Positions 15,774 through 24,597 of a DNA stretch of 64,000 nt are shown one piece after another. A program made the translations under genes and the position numbers. The stretch spans positions 1,922,001 through 1,986,000 of the forward strand of contig OZ241737.1 in assembly GCA_965200885.1 (NCBI GenBank). Direction: 5' to 3'. Below the pieces are notes generated by a model. The model was not told the DNA's origin, searched no databases, and was given only the letters and a program-made list of their open reading frames with translations. How positions within the stretch are numbered: the stretch's first letter is position 1; the number at the start of each line of letters is the position of its first letter. This DNA is from MPNP01 sp026710155 (GTDB taxonomy: Bacteria > Pseudomonadota > Alphaproteobacteria > Rhodobacterales > Rhodobacteraceae).

Positions 15774-16334
15774 ATGGAAGATTTTGAACTTGATCTGGAA
15801 GATTTTGAACGAAGAATGGACGGAGCCATAAATTCGTTGAGGCAGGATTTTGCCGGGCTGAGGACAGGTAGGGCATCGGCTTCAATGGTCGATTCATTGG
15901 TTGTCAATGCCTATGATGCCCAAATGCCCATGAATCAATGTGGATCAATAAATGTGCCCGAACCAAGATTGTTATCGATCTCTGTTTGGGACAGGACGAT
16001 TGTTGATAATGTTGTCAAGGCCATCTTGGATTCTGGCTTGGGGATTAACCCTGTCGTTGAAGGTACCGTAATCCGCTTGCCAATACCGGAATTAAATGAG
16101 GAGCGTAGAAAGGAATTGTCGAAAGTGGCTTCCCAATATGCGGAAAACACCCGGATTTCCATTCGCAACATCAGGAAGGACGGTATGGATATTTTGAAAA
16201 GGGCCAAATCCGATGGATTAAGTGAGGATGAGGTTGTTCTCTGGTCAGATGAGATTCAGGAACTGACAAACCAATTCATTGCAAAAACAGACGAAACTTT
16301 GGAAACAAAGAAATCAGAAATCATGGCAGTGTAA
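15774..16334 (+). CDS. frr: Ribosome recycling factor
   Basis: 186 residues, the normal length. It splits post-termination ribosomes with EF-G. Characteristic residues: RRMDGAINSLRQDFAGLRTGRAS at the start, the ISVWDR region, and LPELNEERRKEL-like (IPELNEERRKELSKVASQYAE) with RISIRNIRKDG. It is 25 bp after pyrH, in the standard pyrH-frr-uppS order. Confidence 0.97.
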   Translation: MEDFELDLEDFERRMDGAINSLRQDFAGLRTGRASASMVDSLVVNAYDAQMPMNQCGSINVPEPRLLSISVWDRTIVDNVVKAILDSGLGINPVVEGTVIRLPIPELNEERRKELSKVASQYAENTRISIRNIRKDGMDILKRAKSDGLSEDEVVLWSDEIQELTNQFIAKTDETLETKKSEIMAV

Positions 16335-16336
16335 AG

Positions 16337-17077
16337 TTGGCTGAGCAAAAGTTAATCAACACCAATCAGGAGCTGTCCAATTTTCCAAACCACGTTGCTC
16401 TGGTCATGGACGGCAATGGCAGGTGGGCAAAGGCAAGGGGATTGCCACGGGTCCAAGGACATCATCGTGGTGCAGAAAGACTACGTGATATTGTAAAGTC
16501 CTGCCCCGAGTTTGGAATACGATTTTTGACCGTCTTTGCCTTTTCTACAGAAAACTGGAAACGTGGTGAGGATGAGGTTTCCGGTCTGACCAACCTGTTT
16601 CGACAGTATATGGGGTCGGAATCCCGGGAGTTGATTGAAAAGGGAGTAAAAATCAATTTCATTGGCAATAGGGAAGCTTTTGACCGATCACTTGTCGAAC
16701 AGATGAATCAGCTGGAAAGTGCCACCAAAAACAATGAAGTCCTCGAATTGACCGTTGCCATGAACTATGGTGGGAAAAGTGAGATTGTAGACATGGTCAG
16801 GAAAATCACCAGAAAAGCAGTCGAGGGAACATTAAATCCTGATCAACTGGACGAGGTTTTGATTGACAAGTTTCTTTCGACTTCCAATCTACCGGATCCC
16901 GATTTGATCATCAGGACATCAGGAGAAACCAGGTTGTCAAATTTTTTCCTCTGGCAGGCAGCTTATTCTGAATTGGCTTTTGACCAGACCCTGTGGCCTG
17001 ATTTCACCGTGGAGCATTTCAAATCCCACCTTATTCAATTCGGAATCAAGGAACGACGATTTGGGTCAATTACCTGA
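16337..17077 (+). CDS. uppS: Undecaprenyl diphosphate synthase
   Basis: 246 residues from a TTG at 16337, two bases after frr. A cis-prenyltransferase making the C55 lipid carrier for peptidoglycan and LPS. It has VMDGNGRWAKARGLPRVQGHHRGAERL with the catalytic Asp, FAFSTENWKR, and the C-terminal DPDLIIRTSGETRLSNFFLW block. Its 3' end overlaps cdsA. Confidence 0.95.
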   Translation: MAEQKLINTNQELSNFPNHVALVMDGNGRWAKARGLPRVQGHHRGAERLRDIVKSCPEFGIRFLTVFAFSTENWKRGEDEVSGLTNLFRQYMGSESRELIEKGVKINFIGNREAFDRSLVEQMNQLESATKNNEVLELTVAMNYGGKSEIVDMVRKITRKAVEGTLNPDQLDEVLIDKFLSTSNLPDPDLIIRTSGETRLSNFFLWQAAYSELAFDQTLWPDFTVEHFKSHLIQFGIKERRFGSIT

Positions 17078-17891
17078 AAACCCCGAAGAATCAAAATTCA
17101 GATCATTACCTACCAGGGTATTCACAGCCTTGGTATTGGCCAGTGTTGCTTTGGTATCCTTTTTTGGAGGTTCCATTACTTTTGCATTATTTTGTGTGGT
17201 ACTGGTCGCATTCCTGCTTTTTGAGTTGGGTGACATGTATGCGCCGGCATTTCCACCTTGGCGGAAAGTGGTCTTTGTTTTTTTTGGTTGTGCCATTGTC
17301 ACCGGTTCAATGGTAAGTGTCTTGTACAGTGAACCGAACAATACACAACTGAATGTATTCGTTATTGCTTTCATATTCGGGGCAGGGATTCTATTGGGAT
17401 ACAATGTTACGATGGCATCTTATGGAACCGGAGTTTTGCTTGCTGTACAGGGACACTTCATGACCTATCTTGGGGATAGCCTTCAATTTTTGCTGGTTGT
17501 ACTCATGATAGTCGGTACAGATGCCGGAGGGTATTTTGTAGGAAAAATGATCGGTGGACCCAAACTGATCCCCAGTATAAGTCCAAATAAAACATGGTCT
17601 GGAACGATTGGTGGGTGGGTATTGGCAATCATTATTTTGTGTGGTTATTTTTATATTTGGGGTGATGAATTCCCAACAATGTACCTTATCCTTTATGCCT
17701 TATCTATTTCGATTTTTTCGCAGCTAGGTGATTTGAGTATAAGCATGCTAAAGAGAAGATTGGGTGTCAAGAACAGTTCAAATCTGTTACCCGGTCATGG
17801 TGGTTTTCTGGATAGATTTGACGGGTTTATTGGAGCCGGAATACTTATTTTCTTCCTTACAATGACAAATTTCCACCCTAATTTTGGGTAA
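17061..17891 (+). CDS. cdsA: Phosphatidate cytidylyltransferase
   Basis: 276 residues from a TTG at 17061 with AAGGA 8 bases upstream; the frame is open from 16980 but that part is an uppS shadow. An integral membrane enzyme making CDP-diacylglycerol. The signature is present in modified spacing: GTDAGGYFVGKMIGG, SPNKTWSGTIGG, and QLGDLSISMLKRRLGVKNSS followed by LLPGHGGFLDRFDG. In most alphaproteobacteria dxr follows, but here rseP follows directly. Confidence 0.93.
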   Translation: MGQLPENPEESKFRSLPTRVFTALVLASVALVSFFGGSITFALFCVVLVAFLLFELGDMYAPAFPPWRKVVFVFFGCAIVTGSMVSVLYSEPNNTQLNVFVIAFIFGAGILLGYNVTMASYGTGVLLAVQGHFMTYLGDSLQFLLVVLMIVGTDAGGYFVGKMIGGPKLIPSISPNKTWSGTIGGWVLAIIILCGYFYIWGDEFPTMYLILYALSISIFSQLGDLSISMLKRRLGVKNSSNLLPGHGGFLDRFDGFIGAGILIFFLTMTNFHPNFG

Positions 17892-17929
17892 TGGTTTTGA
17901 GACTACAGATTTAATGATTTTAGTGCGTT

Positions 17930-19228
17930 ATGGAAATTCTGGCAAATTTGATACTTACCCTTGTTCCTTTTCTGGTTGTCATAGCTGTTGTAGTGACTTT
18001 TCACGAGTTTGGACATTATTTTGCTGCCAGATTATGCAACCTGCCGGTGTCGGTATTTTCCATCGGGTTTGGACAACCCATCTGGAAAACAACTGACAGG
18101 AATGGTACTGAATGGCGGTTGTCACCCATCTTGATTGGTGGTTATGTAAAGATTCCAAATCTATTGACATTGCCTGGTCCGAAAAATTCGTTCGTTGGTA
18201 ATGAGAATGGTGCCGGTGAAGAAATCCCTGTTGGCAAAAAGTTTATTGCTGTAGCGGGAGGACCACTTGCCAGTTTTATCCTCGCAATAATGGTATTTGC
18301 CCTAGTCATAACCTTTCAGGGTTTTGTCAAGGAACCGCTGGTTGTAAAATCTATTCATAATCTTCCTGTAGGTGACTTCGAACTCCAACCAGATGATCAG
18401 ATCCTGGCCATAAATGACGAGCCGATAAACACTCTTAATGACCTGTATATTTTCGGCAACCAATCAAATCCTGACGATACATTTTATTACAAGGTAAGGA
18501 GATTTGAGGAAATAAGGGAGGTAACCGGACCCTATCCCACCCCCCCAATCATTGATAACATTAATCTGGAATCACCTGCGGAAGCGGCAGGTTTGAGGGT
18601 GGGGGATATAGTATTACGTGTTGATGGAAGGAAAGTTGGAAGTGGATCAGATCTTGCCAGGGAAGTAGCTGATTCCAAAGGGCGTTTAATGGATCTGGTT
18701 GTCTTTCGGGACAATCAGGAAATCAGCATCAATTTGGCGGGAGAGTTTCAGGATATTCCCATCGGGAATGGAGAATTTGAAAAAAGGGTACTGATTGGAA
18801 TTGGTCTTGGTCTTGCCGTTGAACCTGACACATACACACCAGGGCCATTTGATGCTCTTTGGTATGGGGCGCTGAGAACCCTGTCGGTAGTGATATCCAC
18901 TCTGCAGGCAATTCCCAAACTTATTACCAATGAAATAAGCAGTTGCAACATGCAAGGCCCTATCGGGATTGCCAAATTTTCGGGAGCAGCAGCCAATCAG
19001 GGACCAATAGTATTTATCCTTTTCATAGGTGTTTTGTCTGCAGCAATCGGCGTAGCGAATTTACTTCCCATTCCAGTATTGGATGGTGGTCATCTGGTAT
19101 TTTATTTTTATGAAATGATCAGCGGCAAAGAAGCCAATGGAAAATTCAAATATTATACGTATGTGATTGGCTTGGGTCTTATCGCTTGCTTGTTTGCATT
19201 TACAATCTACAATGATCTGACTTGCTGA
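17930..19228 (+). CDS. rseP: Site-2 protease RseP
   Basis: 432 residues, inner-membrane zinc protease that cleaves anti-sigma factors and signal-peptide remnants. HEFGHYFAARLC (HExxH) lies in the first membrane segment. Two PDZ-like regions follow (around DDQILAINDEPINTL and SPAEAAGLRVGDIVLRVDG). The second metal site LLPIPVLDGGHLVFYFYE is near the C-terminus. It is 38 bp after cdsA. Confidence 0.95.
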   Translation: MEILANLILTLVPFLVVIAVVVTFHEFGHYFAARLCNLPVSVFSIGFGQPIWKTTDRNGTEWRLSPILIGGYVKIPNLLTLPGPKNSFVGNENGAGEEIPVGKKFIAVAGGPLASFILAIMVFALVITFQGFVKEPLVVKSIHNLPVGDFELQPDDQILAINDEPINTLNDLYIFGNQSNPDDTFYYKVRRFEEIREVTGPYPTPPIIDNINLESPAEAAGLRVGDIVLRVDGRKVGSGSDLAREVADSKGRLMDLVVFRDNQEISINLAGEFQDIPIGNGEFEKRVLIGIGLGLAVEPDTYTPGPFDALWYGALRTLSVVISTLQAIPKLITNEISSCNMQGPIGIAKFSGAAANQGPIVFILFIGVLSAAIGVANLLPIPVLDGGHLVFYFYEMISGKEANGKFKYYTYVIGLGLIACLFAFTIYNDLTC

Positions 19229-19716
19229 TGTGAAAGAATTAAAACTGACAACAAATTTAAATTAGGTAGTCTCGCAGTTTGGAATTTTATTTCAGGCTAG
19301 TTGTCATTCATTTTACTGACAGATTAAATTAAAGTGGTATAATTCTTATCAGGAGTTTGAAAATGGAAAGTAATCCTGAAAGGTATGCTTATTCAATCAA
19401 TAAGAACGAAATATCTTTCATCTTGTAACAATCTGCTTTCACCCGACACAAACCATTGTAACCTTGACTAGATACATATAATATCATTTCTCAAAAGTAA
19501 TGACTCATGGCAGAATATAAAAAGTCTTCAGGACATCAACCTCAGAAACAATACTTTCAGGCCATCAACAAAGGTATGTTTATACTGTAAGGTACAGGAA
19601 AATTGGAAGAATAATTTGGAGATGCATATTGATGGTTACTTTTGGGAAATGGTATGATTGGTAGGTTGAATCGGAAAAGGGATAACATATAAGAAAATGA
19701 TTAACGGAGAGATAAG
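19229..19716. other. Intergenic region after rseP
   Basis: AT-rich, with many stops in all frames. No gene, tRNA or clear repeat is visible. It interrupts the usual rseP-bamA adjacency. Confidence 0.5.
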
Positions 19717-19732
19717 GTGTCATTAAGTATCC

Positions 19733-20002
19733 ATGCTGTTGTCTTTACAAGGGGTGCGGAAAAAGGAATTGTCTTTACCTAAGGACAGGTATGACAAAAA
19801 TGCTTACAAAATAAAAGATGGAACAATGCTTATAGCCAGTAACGATTTATCGAGCGAGATATCAGAATATTCTTCAATTTCAGGAGAGAATAATGATGAT
19901 AAAGCAGTTCGTGGGGCTGTATTCAAACTAAATGGTTCTTATGCAGGCTATGCTTCTGGTTCATTGTGGGAATGGCTTGGGACCGTAGAGAACGCCACAT
20001 GA
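19733..20002 (+). CDS. Hypothetical protein, coupled to the next gene
   Basis: 89 residues, not recognised. The C-terminal part (GAVFKLNGSYAGYASGSLWEW) may be a small beta domain. It ends in an ATGA overlap with the next gene. A GTG at 19717 with a better GGAGAG site opens a different frame (MSLSIHAVVFTRGAEKG) that stops after 21 codons, so the real gene may be frameshifted near its start. Confidence 0.45.
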   Translation: MLLSLQGVRKKELSLPKDRYDKNAYKIKDGTMLIASNDLSSEISEYSSISGENNDDKAVRGAVFKLNGSYAGYASGSLWEWLGTVENAT

Positions 20003-20208
20003 ACAAAGAAAATTATCAGCGAGATGTGTCAGATCTGAGAACTGATTTTGGGCGAGTACACCAACAAATTGAACATTTGGAAAAAACGGTGGTTAAAAAA
20101 GAGATGCTTGCAGAAGGCAAACTTCAGACAGCACAATGGATGGTACAGTTACTAATTCCACATTTTTTAGCTGTTTTAGGAGCAGCATTGATGGTTTGGT
20201 TTAATTAA
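19999..20208 (+). CDS. Small coiled-coil protein with C-terminal membrane segment
   Basis: 69 residues from the ATG at 19999. A charged helical part (DVSDLRTDFGRVHQQIEHLEKTV) precedes one hydrophobic tail (LLIPHFLAVLGAALMVWF). It has the same overall design as the tail-anchored proteins at 717 and 2915 but is not closely similar. It overlaps the previous gene by 4 bp (ATGA). The IS1595-like terminal sequence at 20222 lies 14 bp after its stop. Confidence 0.55.
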   Translation: MNKENYQRDVSDLRTDFGRVHQQIEHLEKTVVKKEMLAEGKLQTAQWMVQLLIPHFLAVLGAALMVWFN

Positions 20209-20221
20209 TTGTTCTGGGATC

Positions 20222-20242
20222 GGGGAAACAAGTATATAATCC
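20222..20242. repeat. Solitary IS1595-like terminal sequence
   Basis: Exact 21-bp copy of 5528-5548, again just after a small accessory gene. I found no inverted partner in 19229-20222. Confidence 0.45.
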
Positions 20243-20320
20243 TCATATTTTAACCCTATGTTAAGCTGGGAATGCTAAAATTAATAAAAACAAGACAACT
20301 TTTTTTCGGGGGATATAAAC

Positions 20321-22654
20321 TTGCAATTACGTTTCAGGATTTTTTTAATTGCTTCAAGCCTGTTCTTGGGAGGGGTAATCGGTTCAGTAGCCTATGCCCA
20401 GTCCTATTCATATGATCGAATTGACGTTGTGGGGAATCTAAGGATTGATCGGGACAGCATTATTCGTATCTCGGAATTGCCCGAATCAGGTACCGTTTCC
20501 AGCAGTGATCTCAACGAGGCGTTCAAAAAACTGTCTGATCGTGAATTGTTTCAGAACATCACTATTGTTCCGAAAAACAGGCTGTTGGAGATTGCTGTTG
20601 AGGAATATCCCCTAATCAATGAAATTAGCATTGAAGGCAACAGAAGAATCAAGGATGAAGTTATTGAACCCTTCATTAGATCGCAAGCCCGACAGGTCTA
20701 TTTACCTTCAAGAGCACTGGTTGACGCCGAAACCATCTCTCGTCTTTATTTTGCCCGAGGGCGATTCGCAGCAACAGTAACGCCAAAAATCATTCGTAGA
20801 AGAGATAATCGGGTTGATCTTGTATTTGAAATTACTGAAGGTAAGGTTGTGGAGGTCGAGAGATTGAGTTTCATTGGCAACCAGGCATTTTCGGATGAAA
20901 AATTAAGGAGGGAGTTGGTTACCAGACAAGCTGGTGCCTTGCGAACATTCATTCAAAGGGATACCTTCGTCGCAGATAGGTTGGAGTTGGACAAGACCCT
21001 TTTGAGGGATTTTTATCTCGACAATGGTTATGTTGATTTTGAAATCGAATCGGCAACCGTTGAACTGTCCCGTGAAAGGGATGCCTTCTTCATCAATTTC
21101 AAGATAAATGAAGGTCAACAGCATACCTTTGGTGAATTATTGGCATCCTCTGAAATCGAAGGTGTCGATGCCGAGGAGTTTTTGGCAACGATCAAGATTG
21201 AGACGGGAGATGTATTCTCGCCCAATTCCCTGGTCTCGGCACGGGAGAGAATGGAATTTCTGGCTTCTGAAAAGGAAATGACCTTTGCCCGGGTGGTTCC
21301 AAGAACCAGGGTTAATAGTGATGACAATACAGTTGATGTTGATTTCGTCATTGAAATAGGTCCACGGGTTATCGTTGAACGGATTGAGATCGAGGGCAAT
21401 GTCACAACCAAGGATTACGTCATAAGGAGAGAATTCACCACCGTTGAGGGTGATCCCCTCAATGCCGAGGAGATCAACCGTTCCGCAGAACGTGTAAGGG
21501 CCTTGGGATTTTTCTCTTCGGTTGAGGTTTCGGAAGAAAAGATTTCACCGACCCAATCGGTCATAAGACTGCAGGTGGAGGAACAGGACACTGGAACCTT
21601 GACATTCGGAGTAGGTTATTCCAAGGCCGCAGGGCTTTCGGGAAGCGTAGGCTTGACTGAAAACAACCTTCTGGGGCGGGGTCAAAGACTCTCGTTGTCG
21701 ATTGATACGGCATCGAGTGGTACCGACTATTTCATTACCTTTGGTGAACCCAAACTGTTCGGGCAGGATATGAGTTTCAATTTCACGATTGGTACCCGAA
21801 ACCAATCAAGGAACAACATTTTAAGCGTTGAGGAATTCGTTTTATCGTCAGGTATCAATTTTCCGATCAGCGAATCAAGCCGTTTGGGCCTCAATGTTGG
21901 TTTCTCCTCCTACGACTATAATCTTTACAATGGAACTTCACGACTTCTTAGAAAAGATGTTGGTAAAGCAGGTCAGGGTGATGATTTTGGCGATCCTGTT
22001 CCCTACAAAAGACAAGTACGGGTAGGATATAACTACAGTTATAACAACATCCCACTTGGGTTTTCGACTAGGCAGGGCATAGCAGGTACTTTCAACCAGA
22101 CCCTGACATTTGGCAGCGGTTCCCACAATGTATTGAGGACCATTGGTACGATAAGGGGACAGACAACGGCATTTGATGATAATGTAACCCTTACCGCAAC
22201 ATTGGAAGGTGGGTTGATTAAACCACTTGGAGGTCGCGACTCAAGGCTTTTTGACCGTTTTCAAATGAATTCAACTCTCTTCAGGGGTTTTGCACCATAC
22301 GGTGTAGGACCCAGAAGCAGGCAGAATTCGTTACTATCCCTCGGTGGTAATTATTATACAGCTTTAAGACTGGAAAGCAGATTCCCGCTGGGGTTTGATG
22401 AGGAACTCGGGATTTCTGGCGGCACCTTTTTTGATGTGGGTTCGATCTGGGGTTTGGATGATACCAATGATGGAACAGCTGCTAACACTGTTTTGAATGT
22501 TGATGATTCCTTTAAATTGAGATCAACCGCTGGAGTATCTTTCTTCATCAGAACTTTCCTGGGGCCATTGAGGTTCAATTTCTCACGGCCCGTGAAAAAA
22601 CATCCGGGTGATGTCACCCAAAATTTCGAAGTTACCCTCCAGTCGAATTATTAA
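20321..22654 (+). CDS. bamA: Outer-membrane protein assembly factor
   Basis: 777 residues from a TTG. Signal peptide with AYAQ end, then five POTRA-like repeats (for example YDRIDVVGNLRIDRDSIIRI, INEISIEGNRRIKDEVIEPF, VERLSFIGNQAFSDEKLRRE, VERIEIEGNVTTKDYVIRRE). The Omp85 barrel follows, with a C-terminus rich in alternating residues ending FEVTLQSNY. It inserts beta-barrel proteins into the outer membrane. skp follows without a gap. Confidence 0.96.
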   Translation: MQLRFRIFLIASSLFLGGVIGSVAYAQSYSYDRIDVVGNLRIDRDSIIRISELPESGTVSSSDLNEAFKKLSDRELFQNITIVPKNRLLEIAVEEYPLINEISIEGNRRIKDEVIEPFIRSQARQVYLPSRALVDAETISRLYFARGRFAATVTPKIIRRRDNRVDLVFEITEGKVVEVERLSFIGNQAFSDEKLRRELVTRQAGALRTFIQRDTFVADRLELDKTLLRDFYLDNGYVDFEIESATVELSRERDAFFINFKINEGQQHTFGELLASSEIEGVDAEEFLATIKIETGDVFSPNSLVSARERMEFLASEKEMTFARVVPRTRVNSDDNTVDVDFVIEIGPRVIVERIEIEGNVTTKDYVIRREFTTVEGDPLNAEEINRSAERVRALGFFSSVEVSEEKISPTQSVIRLQVEEQDTGTLTFGVGYSKAAGLSGSVGLTENNLLGRGQRLSLSIDTASSGTDYFITFGEPKLFGQDMSFNFTIGTRNQSRNNILSVEEFVLSSGINFPISESSRLGLNVGFSSYDYNLYNGTSRLLRKDVGKAGQGDDFGDPVPYKRQVRVGYNYSYNNIPLGFSTRQGIAGTFNQTLTFGSGSHNVLRTIGTIRGQTTAFDDNVTLTATLEGGLIKPLGGRDSRLFDRFQMNSTLFRGFAPYGVGPRSRQNSLLSLGGNYYTALRLESRFPLGFDEELGISGGTFFDVGSIWGLDDTNDGTAANTVLNVDDSFKLRSTAGVSFFIRTFLGPLRFNFSRPVKKHPGDVTQNFEVTLQSNY

Positions 22655-23269
22655 ATGACAATTCGAAAGTTCTTACTTGAACCACTGACAATTTTATTTC
22701 TGGCCATTTTGCCAGCCACGTCATTTGGTCAGAGTCAAGGTCCAAGCGAGCAATTCTATCCATCGGTCAGTCCGGAAGTAGCCGTGGTGGATTACCAATC
22801 ATTATACCTCAGATCACAATTTGGTATCAGGGTGGCAAGTGAGTATCAGGAGGCGCAATTGTCTCTTCGTGCCGAAGGAAACTACTATTCCGAGTTGTTT
22901 GAAGACGAGGAAAGGGAATTGGCTGAAAAAAAAGACAATCTCACTTCATCGGAATTTGAATTGCTGGTCGAGGATTTTGATTCCAGGGTAGAATCCAGAA
23001 GGTTGGTTCAAGATGGCAAGGGGATTGCGCTGAGCGAGTGGGAAAACCGACAGCAAGAGATATTTCAGGCATATGTCACAACCATTATAGTTCAGGTGGC
23101 GCAGTTTTTTGGATCCAAATTGGTTATCCAGAGAGATCTTACTGTTTGGACTGATGAATCGCTTGATATAACACCCTATGTATTGGCCCAGGTGAATGTC
23201 ACTATTGGAGACGGTACAGGATTATCCGATTACAGCAATCCACTGGAATTTGCGGGCATTGCAGAATAA
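22655..23269 (+). CDS. OmpH/Skp-family periplasmic chaperone
   Basis: 204 residues. Signal peptide (LTILFLAILPATSFGQ), a conserved start of the mature protein (VAVVDYQSLYLRSQFGIRVASEYQ), and then a long helical charged region (ELAEKKDNLTSSEFELLVEDF) that forms the Skp tentacles. It begins directly after the bamA stop. It would carry unfolded outer-membrane proteins to BamA. In related genomes lpxD comes next, but here fabZ does. Confidence 0.88.
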   Translation: MTIRKFLLEPLTILFLAILPATSFGQSQGPSEQFYPSVSPEVAVVDYQSLYLRSQFGIRVASEYQEAQLSLRAEGNYYSELFEDEERELAEKKDNLTSSEFELLVEDFDSRVESRRLVQDGKGIALSEWENRQQEIFQAYVTTIIVQVAQFFGSKLVIQRDLTVWTDESLDITPYVLAQVNVTIGDGTGLSDYSNPLEFAGIAE

Positions 23270-23313
23270 CTTCAGGAAATTACGGTTCAGCTTCAATTTT
23301 ATGGAAAATATTT

Positions 23314-23784
23314 ATGCAAACAGAGTTTGACCGATCACTACCCATGGCAGATCTGTCCATCATCAAGCGAATGATACCCCATCGGTATCCATTCCTGTAT
23401 ATCGACAAGGTATTGAATCTGGAAAAGGATAAGGGCGGCATCGGAATCAAGAATGTAACCTGTAATGAACCATTTTTTCAGGGTCATTTTCCAAATCAGC
23501 CAGTCATGCCAGGGGTACTGGTAATTGAAGCAATGGCCCAAACGGCAGCAATCGTGGTAAATCATTCCCTTGAAATGATTGATGAAAATCTGGGCATTTA
23601 CCTTCTGGCAGTTGATAACGCCCGTTTCAGGAAAATGGTTGTGCCTGGTGATGTATTGGAATTGCACATGACGGTATTGAGGGGAAGGGGTAAATACTGG
23701 AAACTGGATGGCAAGGCCAGGGTAGGAGATGAACTTGTGTCTGAAGCTGTAATTACCGCCTTGTGGGAAAAGTTGGACGAATAG
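23314..23784 (+). CDS. fabZ: 3-hydroxyacyl-ACP dehydratase
   Basis: 156 residues. Hot-dog-fold dehydratase of fatty acid synthesis. It has MIPHRYPFLYIDKV, then FFQGHFPNQPVMPGVLVIEAMAQ, with the catalytic His and Glu in place. It directly precedes lpxA, the usual coupling of fatty acid and lipid A synthesis. Confidence 0.97.
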   Translation: MQTEFDRSLPMADLSIIKRMIPHRYPFLYIDKVLNLEKDKGGIGIKNVTCNEPFFQGHFPNQPVMPGVLVIEAMAQTAAIVVNHSLEMIDENLGIYLLAVDNARFRKMVVPGDVLELHMTVLRGRGKYWKLDGKARVGDELVSEAVITALWEKLDE

Positions 23785-23804
23785 GCAGATCAAAAGCTGA
23801 TTTT

Positions 23805-24590
23805 ATGTCCATCCATCCACTGGCTTGTATTTCTGAAGGTGCTCAAATCGGAGCACACTGCACGATTGAGGCATTTGCCTTTATCGGACCTGAAGTCGTT
23901 CTCCACGACAAGGTTCATGTTAAACCACATGGTACCGTCACAGGCCGAACCGAGGTTGGTGAGGAAACGGTGGTGTTCCCTTACGCCTGTGTTGGTGAAG
24001 TACCCCAGGATCTCAAGTACAAGGGAGAGAAAACCACTCTGCAAATAGGCAAGAGAAACAGAATCAGGGAGGGAGTCACCCTTAACATGGGCACAGACCA
24101 CGGGGGTGGTGTTACCGAGGTTGGTGATGATTGTCTGTTAATGACCGGAGCTCATGTGGGTCATGATGTCAGGGTCGGAAACAATGTAATTCTTGCCAAT
24201 CAGGTTGCTCTTGGCGGTCATAGCATTTTGGAAGATAATGTCATTGTCGGTGGTCTGAGTGGAGTTCACCAGTATGTACGAATTGGCAAGGGAGCGTTTG
24301 TTGGCGCGGTAACCCTTGTCCGAAGGGATGTGATACCTTATGGCATGGTTGACGGACCCGACGGCAGTCTCAATGGATTGAATCTCGTAGGATTGAGACG
24401 CAGAAGGATTTCCCGGGAAAAAATTGAAGAGCTTCGAAAGGCCTATTCATTTCTGGTGAATTTCAAGGGCTCTTTTGCAGATGCCGTCAAGGAACTGAAA
24501 AGCTGGAATTATTCTTCTGACTCCTTGGTCAAGGATGTGGTTGAATTCATCGTGTTCAATAGCGAAAGAGAATTCCTCAAACCAAGCTGA
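23805..24590 (+). CDS. lpxA: UDP-N-acetylglucosamine acyltransferase
   Basis: 261 residues from the ATG at 23805. First step of lipid A synthesis. Left-handed beta-helix hexapeptide repeats (VILANQVALGGHSILEDNVIVGG) and the conserved GLNLVGLRRRRISRE segment are clear; the catalytic His lies in LMTGAHVGHDVRVGNN. The frame extends upstream to 23763 only as a fabZ overlap. Confidence 0.96.
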   Translation: MSIHPLACISEGAQIGAHCTIEAFAFIGPEVVLHDKVHVKPHGTVTGRTEVGEETVVFPYACVGEVPQDLKYKGEKTTLQIGKRNRIREGVTLNMGTDHGGGVTEVGDDCLLMTGAHVGHDVRVGNNVILANQVALGGHSILEDNVIVGGLSGVHQYVRIGKGAFVGAVTLVRRDVIPYGMVDGPDGSLNGLNLVGLRRRRISREKIEELRKAYSFLVNFKGSFADAVKELKSWNYSSDSLVKDVVEFIVFNSEREFLKPS

Positions 24591-24597
24591 ACGAATC

